NCBI GenBank assembly: GCA_031266635.1
Contig: JAISAN010000162.1
Location: 1 to 22,873, forward strand
Direction of reading: 5' to 3'
Source of the DNA: Treponema sp.
GTDB taxonomy: Bacteria > Spirochaetota > Spirochaetia > Treponematales > Breznakiellaceae
Length of the DNA stretch: 22,873 bases
Made by a program: the position numbers and the translations under genes. The notes beneath the pieces were generated by a model. The model was not told where the DNA came from. It saw only the letters and a program-made list of their open reading frames with translations, and did no database searches. This document shows, one piece after another, positions 7,968 through 14,090 of the stretch (the first letter of the stretch is position 1; the number at the start of each line of letters is the position of its first letter).

Positions 7968-8256
7968 TTAGTATTTTTCCTCGTCAGCAAAACTGACAAA
8001 AACATTGTTATAGTGGAATGAACAATTTACATATTTAGTTGGTCCAGGAACTTCAACTTCTCTGATCTCCACTTCTGGCGGGTAGCCGGTGCAGAGTGTG
8101 CTGAGGAGATAAAATTTCCGAACGCCGTTATGAAATTTTTGTGAGAAAAGGGATTTATTGCCTGAGTTTGCTACTAAATGTAAGAAAACCGCACTATATG
8201 CGGGGGGGGGGGGGGGCTAAGTCTATATTATATAAAGAATTACGAGAAACACGCAT
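7968..8256 (-). CDS. Small phase-variable ORF, presently frameshifted by a 15-base C-tract
   Basis: On the minus strand ATG 8256 follows a very good ribosome site (GAGGTGA). The frame begins MRVSRNSLYNIDLA and runs into 15 consecutive C (8216-8202). As written, it stops at TAG 8196-8194 after 20 codons. Directly after the tract another frame is open for 77 codons with no start of its own, ending EEKY and TAA at 7970-7968. Removing one C, or adding two, joins the halves into a 95- or 96-residue protein with a Pro run. The distal part contains YPPEVEIREVEVPGPTKY, reads as real protein and has no recognised domain or signal peptide. Its stop touches an ATG of the hydrolase gene. This is either a slipped-strand contingency gene in the OFF state or a sequencing error in a homopolymer. 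Confidence 0.68.
8202..8216. repeat. Poly-G/C homopolymer tract of 15 bases
   Basis: Fifteen consecutive G on the plus strand. It sits inside the small minus-strand reading frame and continues the GCGG arm of a 5-bp hairpin (8189-8193 with 8199-8203). Poly-G/C tracts of this size are known to vary in length and to switch genes in Treponema and other bacteria. Its true length cannot be trusted from one assembly. Confidence 0.9.
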
Positions 8257-8302
8257 CCTTTTTCACCTCGTTTTTTGCGGGTACGTCAAATAATACAACA
8301 TA

Positions 8303-8331
8303 ACGGTATACCGGAATGGGAACATTGTCAA
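8303..8331 (-). promoter_or_regulatory. Candidate promoter of the phase-variable envelope operon
   Basis: On the minus strand a perfect -35 TTGACA (8331-8326) is followed after 17 bp by TACCGT (8308-8303), a moderate -10. An overlapping TATACC is possible at shorter spacing. Transcription would begin near 8296, about 40 bases before the ATG at 8256. Confidence 0.5.
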
Positions 8332-8393
8332 GCGAAAAAAGCACCGGACAGAAGAAATAGTACCGAAAGTATAAAGAGGAAGTTTTTCCCCAT
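8328..8393 (-). other. Orphan signal-peptide-like frame of 21 codons
   Basis: The minus-strand frame MGKNFLFILSVLF, ending LSGAFFA and then TGA, has the basic-hydrophobic-small pattern of a signal peptide but nothing follows it. Its stop overlaps the -35 element of the candidate operon promoter. There is no good ribosome site. It may be the 5' remnant of a lost exported-protein gene, or chance in AT-rich DNA. Confidence 0.25.
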
Positions 8394-8714
8394 CTATGAT
8401 ACGTGATAAAAGAACGATGTTACTTCAGAGAATGTCTCTATTGCATAGACATTAGACTCATCATCCTCCTGAGAAAAAAGAGATATGTTTTATGGGTCAA
8501 CTGGAATTTACATGGTAAATACCATATTAATTTTCTAATACGACTTTTTATTCTTGTCAGCATGGCCATTAACAGGGAAGTTCATACGCTTCAACAATTC
8601 CAAAGCTATGAAACCAGAAAAAATGACAAAACTATGGGCAAGAATTACAAATTGGTTGTTTGTATACTTTTTTACACTATGGTTATTTATTCAACAAAGG
8701 TACATAATGAATTT
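8394..8714. other. AT-rich gap before vapC with a repeat copy and no intact gene
   Basis: This stretch has lower GC content than the flanking core genes. It holds repeat copy A (8533-8604) and a short palindrome GGTAAATACC. The frame of the vapC gene stays open upstream through this region, but the upstream translation is not protein-like and the toxin family normally starts within a few residues of its first Asp. No other gene, RNA or clear promoter was seen. Confidence 0.4.
8533..8604 (+). repeat. Dispersed repeat copy A (about 72 bp), decayed
   Basis: It aligns with 10039-10108 in the same orientation, with about six mismatches and two single-base gaps over 72 columns. Read on the minus strand it contains a degraded version of the phd promoter found in copy B: CTGACA in place of TTGACA, then TAGAAA. 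No antitoxin gene follows it. The two gaps break the reading frame that is open in copy B. Confidence 0.75.
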
Positions 8715-9125
8715 ATGGAAATATTATTGGACGCCAGTGCAATAATGGCTGTTATTGTAGATGAACCTGAGAGCGAAATAGTTATATATCATACGAAAGA
8801 TGCCATAATAGTTTCCCCCAATATGGTGTCATTTGAAATCGCCAACGGTATAACAAAAATGCTCAAGAAAAAACTCATTGATACTCAAGAAAAGATGATC
8901 CGCATAATTGAAAGTTTCGAAAAAATACCAGTAAGGACCATAGAAGTTGATCTTAAAAAATCGTTGGAAATTGCATGGAGATATAACATATATGCGTATG
9001 ACGCCTTTTATTTAGAGGCTGCCGGGAGATTGAATATCCCTCTTTTGACCTTTGACGGCGGTATGAGAAGGATAGGAAAAGAACTTGGTATAACTGTTTT
9101 GGGAGGATACGATGCAGGTATTTGA
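8715..9125 (+). CDS. vapC: VapC-type PIN-domain toxin (ribonuclease)
   Basis: A 136-residue PIN-domain protein, the expected length for VapC toxins, which are Mg2+-dependent RNases. The acidic residues fit the family: Asp6 in MEILLDASAI, Glu41 in SFEIANGI, Asp96 in YAYDAFYLE and Asp114 in LLTFDGG. The start was chosen by family length. The ribosome site is poor (AAAGG about 14 bases upstream), so expression may be low. The antitoxin follows and overlaps by 14 bp. Toxin-first order is the reverse of the usual vapBC layout. The gene is AT-rich compared with the flanking core genes, consistent with horizontal transfer. Confidence 0.85.
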   Translation: MEILLDASAIMAVIVDEPESEIVIYHTKDAIIVSPNMVSFEIANGITKMLKKKLIDTQEKMIRIIESFEKIPVRTIEVDLKKSLEIAWRYNIYAYDAFYLEAAGRLNIPLLTFDGGMRRIGKELGITVLGGYDAGI

Positions 9126-9345
9126 CTATAATGAGTTTAGTCAGGATATGACAAAAGTATTCGATGCGGCGTTGATTGACGAAGTAATTATCAACAGCAG
9201 GGATGGAAAGAGTTACAAATTACTTCCGGTAAAGGAAACTGGTAAAACAGGGAAATCACCGTTTGAAGATATTCCGCGAATAAAACTGAATATTACCACC
9301 CAGGAAATTGTAGAACTCCTGCGGGAATGTAGGGCCGGAGTATAG
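9112..9345 (+). CDS. Phd/YefM-like antitoxin partner of the upstream VapC
   Basis: A 77-residue protein overlapping the 3' end of vapC. The N-terminal part (YNEFSQDMTKVFDAALIDE, then VIINSRDGKSYKLLPV) resembles the Phd/YefM DNA-binding fold. The C-terminal part (ITTQEIVELLREC) is a likely toxin-binding helix. A GGGAGG ribosome site lies within the toxin gene just upstream of the ATG. The small size, position and overlap support the antitoxin role; the exact family is inferred. Confidence 0.75.
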   Translation: MQVFDYNEFSQDMTKVFDAALIDEVIINSRDGKSYKLLPVKETGKTGKSPFEDIPRIKLNITTQEIVELLRECRAGV

Positions 9346-9360
9346 GGCGCTTTAGCGCCT
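9345..9360. repeat. Small hairpin between the two convergent toxin-antitoxin modules
   Basis: GGCGC (9346-9350) pairs with GCGCC (9355-9359) across a TTTA loop, starting at the antitoxin stop codon. An alternative pairing uses GCGCTT with AAGCGC further right. There is no T-run, so terminator function is uncertain. It lies in the 53-bp gap between convergent genes and could limit read-through in either direction. Confidence 0.35.
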
Positions 9361-9398
9361 GAAGCGCAAACAATCCTTGTTATGCATAATGTATTCTT

Positions 9399-9800
9399 TT
9401 ACCATATTATTCTTAATCCGTTTTCTTCATATTGTTTTATTAAAGTATCCTTACTGAGCAATACCATGCCGTTCGTTATTGCCTGCCATATCAACATCCG
9501 GTCAAATGGATCTTTGTGATTTTCTTTCAACGGAAGCTCGTGGAATGTTATTGTTTCCCTTGCTTTCATATCCATAATTGTAAATCCCATTTCTCCGGCA
9601 TATTTTGGAAAATCTTTTATATCTATTTGCTCAAATGTTAATTTTTTAATACGCGCTTTTAATGTTATTTCCCAAAATGTTACCGTACTTACAAATATTT
9701 CATTATTTTTATCTGAAATAATTTCTTTTACTTTTTTACTTAATCTGGCCGTGTCCAATGTTGCCCATATAAACGCATGGGTATCCAATAGATACATCAT
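9399..9800 (-). CDS. vapC: VapC-type PIN-domain toxin (ribonuclease), second module
   Basis: A 133-residue PIN protein of the subgroup with N-terminal YLLDTHAFIWA. Conserved acids are Asp6, Glu44 in TFWEITLKA, Asp97 and Asp100 in HKDPFDRMLI, and Asp118 in LLSKDTL. The C-terminus ends in Trp, as often in this subgroup. Its ATG overlaps the antitoxin stop (ATGA), giving translational coupling. It is only distantly similar to the other VapC in this window, so the two modules are unlikely to be recent duplicates. Confidence 0.9.
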   Translation of the reverse strand: MMYLLDTHAFIWATLDTARLSKKVKEIISDKNNEIFVSTVTFWEITLKARIKKLTFEQIDIKDFPKYAGEMGFTIMDMKARETITFHELPLKENHKDPFDRMLIWQAITNGMVLLSKDTLIKQYEENGLRIIW

Positions 9801-10030
9801 AATCCGAGAAACTCTTCAAGGGAAATTTTTCCATCGCCTTCTTCTTTATATGACGCAATGCCGTCCAAAACGCCTATGTTTCTGGGCGTATTTGTATCTT
9901 CTAACGGAATTATCATGGCAATGGGTTTCTTGGATTTACCATACAATATTTTCACCTTTTCCCCATTTTTTACCTGAAAAAGGATGTCCGAAAAATGGGT
10001 CTTTACTTCCGCAACCGTTAAAGCTTTCAT
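9797..10030 (-). CDS. Phd/YefM-family antitoxin
   Basis: A 77-residue antitoxin directly upstream of and overlapping vapC. MKALTVAEVKTHFSDIL followed by VKNGEKVKILYGKSKKPIAM is the standard Phd/YefM N-terminal DNA-binding fold. The acidic tail (EEGDGKISLEEFLGL) should wrap the toxin. The frame is open for 43 codons upstream, but this ATG fits the family and lies only 7 bases after a -10 box. There is no Shine-Dalgarno sequence, so translation is probably leaderless or nearly so. Antitoxin binding to its own promoter is expected from the family. Confidence 0.88.
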   Translation of the reverse strand: MKALTVAEVKTHFSDILFQVKNGEKVKILYGKSKKPIAMIIPLEDTNTPRNIGVLDGIASYKEEGDGKISLEEFLGL

Positions 10031-10037
10031 ACTATTT

Positions 10038-10065
10038 ATTCTAATAGATTTTTTATTCTTGTCAA
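10038..10065 (-). promoter_or_regulatory. Promoter of the phd-vapC module, near-leaderless
   Basis: On the minus strand a perfect -35 TTGACA (10065-10060), a 16-bp spacer and -10 TAGAAT (10043-10038) are followed by AAATAGT and then the antitoxin ATG. The expected transcription start falls at or within a base or two of the ATG. Confidence 0.7.
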
Positions 10066-10108
10066 CATGTCCATTAACAGGGATTTCATGTGCTTCAACA
10101 ATTCCAAA
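10039..10108 (+). repeat. Dispersed repeat copy B (70 bp), containing the phd promoter
   Basis: This is the partner of 8533-8604. On the minus strand it is open in frame with the antitoxin and reads FGIVEAHEIPVNGHVDKNKK, which looks like the tail of an older gene. It includes the whole -35/-10 region of the phd-vapC operon. The repeat thus probably spread together with toxin-antitoxin modules (inference). Confidence 0.75.
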
Positions 10109-10171
10109 TTCAAAACAGGTAATGGCGGCTTGTCCGATAGGCGGGAATGGGGTATACATACCTTATCTGAT

Positions 10172-10390
10172 ATGACCGAACAGGAAGCATGGGAGCTTGA
10201 CGAGCTTTTAACCAAAACAACCCCGGAAGTAGACCCCGCTGTTGAAGGGCCGTTTATCAAACAAGTCCAATATACTGGAAATAAGAACGCCATTGAAGTA
10301 ATGGAATCAATGATGTCAGCCGAATCAGTACAAAGCGCCCGGATGAAAGCCGAACAGGAAATATTAGCGATAAAGCCCAACATCGTCTAA
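10172..10390 (+). pseudogene. Probable gene fragment (C-terminal part), unknown
   Basis: The plus-strand frame beginning MTEQEAWELDELLTKTTPEV is open for 72 codons and ends KPNIV. Its composition (acidic helices, a PEVDP turn) is more protein-like than its surroundings. There is no ribosome site at this or any other start, and upstream it runs into repeat copy B. I read it as the tail of a truncated gene, possibly an antitoxin-like protein. It is not recognised. Confidence 0.3.
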
Positions 10391-10500
10391 CGGGATGGTA
10401 TGTTTTGTTGTGGGTTTCCTCCGTGAACCGTGTAGCTCTCGCCCCAAAGGTTCGCCGGTGAAAAATTCCGTATCCGTCAATTTGACCCATAGGTGTATGA

Positions 10501-10616
10501 GCGGAAGGAATATCCCTTCAAGGGGCGCACGGGGTCCGTAAGAAAAGGCCAGGCCAAAGCCTGCGTCAGAAAAAGCGACAGCCGTTTAGCCCCGCAGCAA
10601 GGGAAATTCCTTCCGC
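10501..10616. repeat. 116-bp element bounded by 18-bp inverted repeats
   Basis: The left arm 10501-10518 and right arm 10599-10616 (GCGGAAGGAATWTCCCTT and complement) match 17 of 18. Inside, GGGGC 10522-10526 can pair with GCCCC 10589-10593, and a small hairpin (AGGC/GCCT) lies near 10551-10562. On the plus strand TTTT follows the right arm. It could be a MITE-like or REP-type element or a structured transcript end. No target-site duplication was recognised. It is the main content of the gene-free stretch 10391-10658, where short minus-strand frames also occur but look like noise or debris. Confidence 0.6.
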
Positions 10617-10658
10617 TTTTACGGAGCATGGTCAAAACTGAAGGGTACAAAATTCCGC

Positions 10659-11783
10659 TCAAAGCCAAATAATCCTCCCCTTGGTAAGGACTTCCGCGCC
10701 TTCCGGGGTAACAAGAATGTCGTTTTCCAGGCGGCAGCCGCCGTGGACCGGATCGTAGAGCCCCGGTTCCAAGGTAAAGACCATGCCGGGCGACAGAACC
10801 CAGCGGTTGTCTTCCCGGCTCCTGATGGCCGGGGCTTCATGGGCTTCCAGGCCGATGCCGTGGCCCAGGCCGTGGGGCATGACTTTTTTTGACTTGGCGA
10901 AAAACGTGTCCACCGCCGCGGCAATAGCGCGGGCCGGGACGCCGGGCTTTACCAGAGACAGGGCAAGGGCGTAGGCCTTTTCCGTCAGGGCCAGCATCCT
11001 TTCCTGGGCCCTGCCGGGCTCCCGGACAAAGGTAAGGGTTACGTCGGTGGTATAGCCCCGGTATTTCACGCCGAAGTCGAGGATCGAAAGCCCCGGCCCC
11101 CCAAATGCCGCCCCGGTATACGCGGGGAAGGCGTGGATGCCGAAACTCCGGCCCGGCCCGGCGGCCAGGGTCTCAAAACCCGTACCCTCGCAGCCCCGGT
11201 TCCGGGCTTCCGTCTCGATCAGGAGGGCCGCGGCGGTTTCGGTTTTGATATGCCCCGCCCGGACTTTTTTTTCCAGCAGATCGATCAGATCGTTGGTAAT
11301 TGCCGCCGCGGTTCTCAAAACGGCGAGTTCTTCATCGTCCTTGAGGGCCCGCATTTTTTCCACCGCCGCCCCGGCGCCCCGGTCCCGGCAGATAATATCA
11401 AAATCCGTCATGTCCCCCACGTGCCGCAAAAAAACCGGATAGGGGGTGCTGGCGGGAATTTCGATTTTTGAACCCAGGGGCGTGTTCAGCGCGGCCACGG
11501 CGCCCCGGAGGGCGGTGCCGGCCTGCCGGTCAAATTCACCGTAGGGAATAAGGATGTCCACCTGGGCGTAACAGTGCGCCAGATTAATGTCCCAGGGAAT
11601 CAACAGGGAGCGCCGGTCCACCGAAAGGAACAGCAGCGCGTCCATGGGCTGGCCGCTGAACCAGCGCAGCGCCGGGTCCCGCTTCCCCTCGGCATCCTCA
11701 AACATCACCAGGCTTATCCCTTCCCTGGCCATCCAGTCGTAGAATTGTTCCCGCCGTTTTTCAAAGCCGCCCGTATCGCTCAT
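10659..11783 (-). CDS. M24-family metallopeptidase (Xaa-Pro aminopeptidase-like)
   Basis: A 374-residue cytosolic peptidase with creatinase-type N-domain (about 1-140) and pita-bread M24 domain. The five metal ligands of the family are all visible: Asp236 in ILDFGVKYRGYTTD, Asp247 at its end, His308 in HGLGHGIGLEAHE, Glu339 in FTLEPGLY and Glu353 in RLENDIL. It should remove an N-terminal residue preceding proline from peptides. The ATG overlaps the upstream stop by 4 bp (ATGA) and GGGGAA lies upstream. It is the last gene of the corA-ltaE-peptidase operon. pepP/pepQ assignment cannot be settled from sequence alone. Confidence 0.9.
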   Translation of the reverse strand: MSDTGGFEKRREQFYDWMAREGISLVMFEDAEGKRDPALRWFSGQPMDALLFLSVDRRSLLIPWDINLAHCYAQVDILIPYGEFDRQAGTALRGAVAALNTPLGSKIEIPASTPYPVFLRHVGDMTDFDIICRDRGAGAAVEKMRALKDDEELAVLRTAAAITNDLIDLLEKKVRAGHIKTETAAALLIETEARNRGCEGTGFETLAAGPGRSFGIHAFPAYTGAAFGGPGLSILDFGVKYRGYTTDVTLTFVREPGRAQERMLALTEKAYALALSLVKPGVPARAIAAAVDTFFAKSKKVMPHGLGHGIGLEAHEAPAIRSREDNRWVLSPGMVFTLEPGLYDPVHGGCRLENDILVTPEGAEVLTKGRIIWL

Positions 11784-12817
11784 GGCGTTCCCCGGCCAAA
11801 AATTTCCCCCGCGGCGGCGATAAGGGCCTCCAGTTCCCGGTCGCCGATCCAGTAATGGGTTACAAAACGGAAGACCCCGTTCTCCGGGGGGTTGATCCGG
11901 ATCCCCCGGCGGGAGAAGGCCGCGCCAATGTCCGCCGCCCGGCGGGGATCGCAGGCGGGGGGAAACCGGAAGTACACCATGTTGATATCCGTTTCAGCGG
12001 GGTTTGTTTCGATCCCCGGAATTGCCGCCAGCGCCGCCGCCAGTTTTTTTGCCCGCCGGTGATCGTCCGCCAGGTACGGGGGATGTTCCGTCAGGGCGAT
12101 GATCCCCGCGGCGGCAAGAATCCCCGCCTGCCGCATCCCGCCCCCCAGAACCTTCCGCTTCATCCGGGCCTCGGCGATAAAGTCCGCGGGGCCCGCCAGC
12201 AGGGAACCCACCGGCGCGCAGAGCCCCTTGGAAAGACAGAACATCACCGAGCCCGCCAGGGCGGCAATGTTCCGGACCCCGCAGCCCAGAGCCAGGGCGG
12301 CGTTAAAGATCCGGGCCCCGTCCAGATGCACCGGCAGCCCCCATTCACCGGCGAGGCGTTTTACCGCTTCCATGGCGGCCAGGGGCACGGCCCGCCCCAG
12401 GGAATGGGCGTTTTCCAGGCAGATGAGGGATGTGGCCGGGGCGTGGAGGTCCCGCTTCCGCAGCCTCCGGCGGACTTCCTCCGGCTCAAGGACCCCGGCG
12501 GGAGCGGGCACACAGCGGGTCTGCACCCCGGCAATCGCCGCCGCGGCCCCGGCCTCGTGGACAATGATGTGGCACTCCTCCCCCAGAATCACCTCGGTTC
12601 CCCGGGGACACCAGGTAAAAAGGGCCAGCTCATTGCCGAAGGTGCCGGAGGGGACGAACAGGGCCGCTTCCTTGCCGGTCAGTTCGGCCCCCAGTTCTTC
12701 CAGCCGGTTTACCGTGGGATCATCCCCGTACACATCGTCCCCCACCTCCGCGGCGGCCATAGCTTTCCGCATGGCGGCGGTGGGTGCGGTAACCGTATCG
12801 CTTCGCAGATCGATCAT
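11780..12817 (-). CDS. ltaE: Low-specificity L-threonine aldolase
   Basis: A PLP enzyme cleaving L-threonine or L-allo-threonine to glycine and acetaldehyde. The 345 residues fit the family. The start MIDLRSDTVTAPT is diagnostic. VGDDVYGDDPTVNRLE (25-40), PSGTFGNELA (56-65), HLDGARI with the PLP-contacting Asp166, and CLSKGLCAPVGS with Schiff-base Lys197 are all present; the ring-stacking His83 is conserved. Its stop overlaps the peptidase start and its ATG overlaps the corA stop, both as ATGA. The ribosome site GGGAG lies in the corA 3' end. There is no obvious functional link to corA; the grouping may only reflect shared expression. Confidence 0.93.
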   Translation of the reverse strand: MIDLRSDTVTAPTAAMRKAMAAAEVGDDVYGDDPTVNRLEELGAELTGKEAALFVPSGTFGNELALFTWCPRGTEVILGEECHIIVHEAGAAAAIAGVQTRCVPAPAGVLEPEEVRRRLRKRDLHAPATSLICLENAHSLGRAVPLAAMEAVKRLAGEWGLPVHLDGARIFNAALALGCGVRNIAALAGSVMFCLSKGLCAPVGSLLAGPADFIAEARMKRKVLGGGMRQAGILAAAGIIALTEHPPYLADDHRRAKKLAAALAAIPGIETNPAETDINMVYFRFPPACDPRRAADIGAAFSRRGIRINPPENGVFRFVTHYWIGDRELEALIAAAGEIFGRGTP

Positions 12818-13791
12818 TTTTTCTCCCTTTTGCGGCGTATCACTTTCAAAGCTTTTGCCCGTTTCTTCCGGTCCACATTGAGCAGAATCGCCCCCATAAT
12901 CGCCGCCAGGAGGCTAAACAGGATAATGCCCCCGCCGATGCCGGGAATATCCGTCAGCGGCAGATTCACATTCATCCCGTAGAGGCTGAATATCAGGGTG
13001 GGGATCATCAGGACGATGGATACAATGGTGAGCCGCTTCATCACAATGTTGAGGTTGTTGGAAATGACGCTGGCAAAGGCGTCCATGGTGCCGGTGAGAA
13101 TCGACGAATAGATATTGGCCATTTCAATGGCCTGCCGGTTTTCCACCACCACATCCTCCAGCAGTTCCTTTTCATCTTCCTTGAACCGGATTAAGGGGGA
13201 TTTCTGGAGCTTCTCCAAAAGCAGTTCGTTACTTTTGATGCTGGTGGTAAAAAACACCAGGGACTTCTGGATGGAAAGGAGCTGAATCAACTCGTTGTTT
13301 TTGATGGACTTTTGCAGTTCATTCTTGATAATGTTGGTCCGCTTGTTCAGTTCCTTGAGGTATTTCAGAAAGGTAAAGGCCCCCCGGCCCAAAAGGTTCA
13401 GCACAAAGGCGCTTTTGTTTTTGATGCTGAAGCCCCGGATCCGGTTCCGCAGAACGTCTTCCAGGGCGTCGCTGGAACGCTGGCAGATAGTAACGATCTT
13501 GTCGGAAAAAAGGACGATCCCCAGCGGCAGGGTGTAGAAGGGCACTTCGTTTGATTCATCGTACACCGGGAGCCGGACGATGATGGCGGTGTATTCGTCT
13601 TCTTTTTCGATCCGGGCCTGTTCGTCGGCGTCCATCACGTCGGTCAACAGTTCCCCGGCGATGCCGAATTCACTTTCCAGCCGGAAAAGGTCTTCCTTGC
13701 CGAGGTTCCGGGCATCAACCCAGCAGCCCTTGCTGACCGCTTCGACCTCGGCCAGTCCCTTGTCATCACTTTGGACACGAATTTTAATCAT
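12814..13791 (-). CDS. corA: CorA-family divalent cation transporter
   Basis: A 325-residue inner-membrane Mg2+/Co2+ channel of the CorA/MIT family. A soluble N-terminal domain (1-about 250) with a long charged helix precedes two C-terminal membrane helices (about 254-271 and 286-304). The signature GMN motif (YGMNVNLP, 272-274) ends the first helix. A basic tail closes the protein. The start is supported by AGGGAG seven bases upstream and overlaps the stop of a frameshifted mini-gene as ATGA. Transported ion not determinable from sequence; Mg2+ is the usual one. Confidence 0.93.
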   Translation of the reverse strand: MIKIRVQSDDKGLAEVEAVSKGCWVDARNLGKEDLFRLESEFGIAGELLTDVMDADEQARIEKEDEYTAIIVRLPVYDESNEVPFYTLPLGIVLFSDKIVTICQRSSDALEDVLRNRIRGFSIKNKSAFVLNLLGRGAFTFLKYLKELNKRTNIIKNELQKSIKNNELIQLLSIQKSLVFFTTSIKSNELLLEKLQKSPLIRFKEDEKELLEDVVVENRQAIEMANIYSSILTGTMDAFASVISNNLNIVMKRLTIVSIVLMIPTLIFSLYGMNVNLPLTDIPGIGGGIILFSLLAAIMGAILLNVDRKKRAKALKVIRRKREKK

Positions 13792-13980
13792 ATTGGTTCT
13801 CCCTGGATTACGGGTTCCGGCAGAAGGTCTTCCATAAAAACCCGGAACGTTTCGTAATCCGGCGGGATCACCGGCGGGGGTTTTTCAGTGGAACAGGCCG
13901 TGTACTGGAAACGCCGTGGTATAACGGCCCGGAATGGGCCGGTAGGCGGTTAAACTACTGCCGCCGTCCGAATCGGACAT
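13788..13980 (-). pseudogene. Small gene upstream of corA, broken by a single-base frameshift
   Basis: An excellent ribosome site (AAGGAGG, 7 bases) precedes ATG 13980, and the frame reads MSDSDGGSSLTAYRPIPGRY before stopping at 13887-13885 after 31 codons. From about 13949 another frame is open and protein-like to the end (EKPPPVIPPDYETFRVFME, then DLLPEPVIQGEPI). Its TGA overlaps the corA ATG, as the other genes of this operon overlap. The span is 193 bp, one more than a multiple of three. A single extra base between about 13949 and 13888 would explain both halves and give an intact protein of 63 residues. Function unknown; a sequencing error or recent decay are both possible. Confidence 0.55.
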
Positions 13981-14042
13981 GGCATTTCCTCCTTAAAAAA
14001 GAAAATTCCGGCCAGCGATATGCGCCCAGCCGGTATGTATCT

Positions 14043-14071
14043 ATACTAATGAATAAAAGTACGGTGTACAA
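14043..14071 (-). promoter_or_regulatory. Candidate promoter of the corA operon
   Basis: On the minus strand TTGTAC (14071-14066) and TAGTAT (14048-14043) are 17 bp apart. It lies 62 bp upstream of the mini-gene start. A GC hairpin (CCGGC...GCCGG, about 14015-14040) lies in the leader. Confidence 0.45.
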
Positions 14072-14090
14072 GTAGACGGTGGAGCGCGTA

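Noticed and set aside
8189..8203. Hairpin plus T-run as a true terminator on the minus strand
   Set aside because: Only 5 bp of stem and located inside the small reading frame; kept as a possible attenuator in the findings rather than called a terminator.
8403..8714. N-terminal extension of the left VapC by 104 codons
   Set aside because: The translation is not protein-like, runs across a repeat, and PIN toxins start a few residues before the first Asp.
9346..9398. Attachment site or CRISPR-like repeat between the toxin-antitoxin modules
   Set aside because: Only one short hairpin; no repeated units, no integrase and no direct repeats flanking the island were seen.
10257..10668. Two overlapping minus-strand frames of 77 and 63 codons
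   Set aside because: No ribosome sites; they cover an inverted-repeat element and a gene fragment, so they are more likely noise or debris.
11855..12982. 375-codon plus-strand frame opposite ltaE and corA
   Set aside because: Gly/Pro/Arg/His-rich translation typical of the antisense of GC-rich coding DNA.
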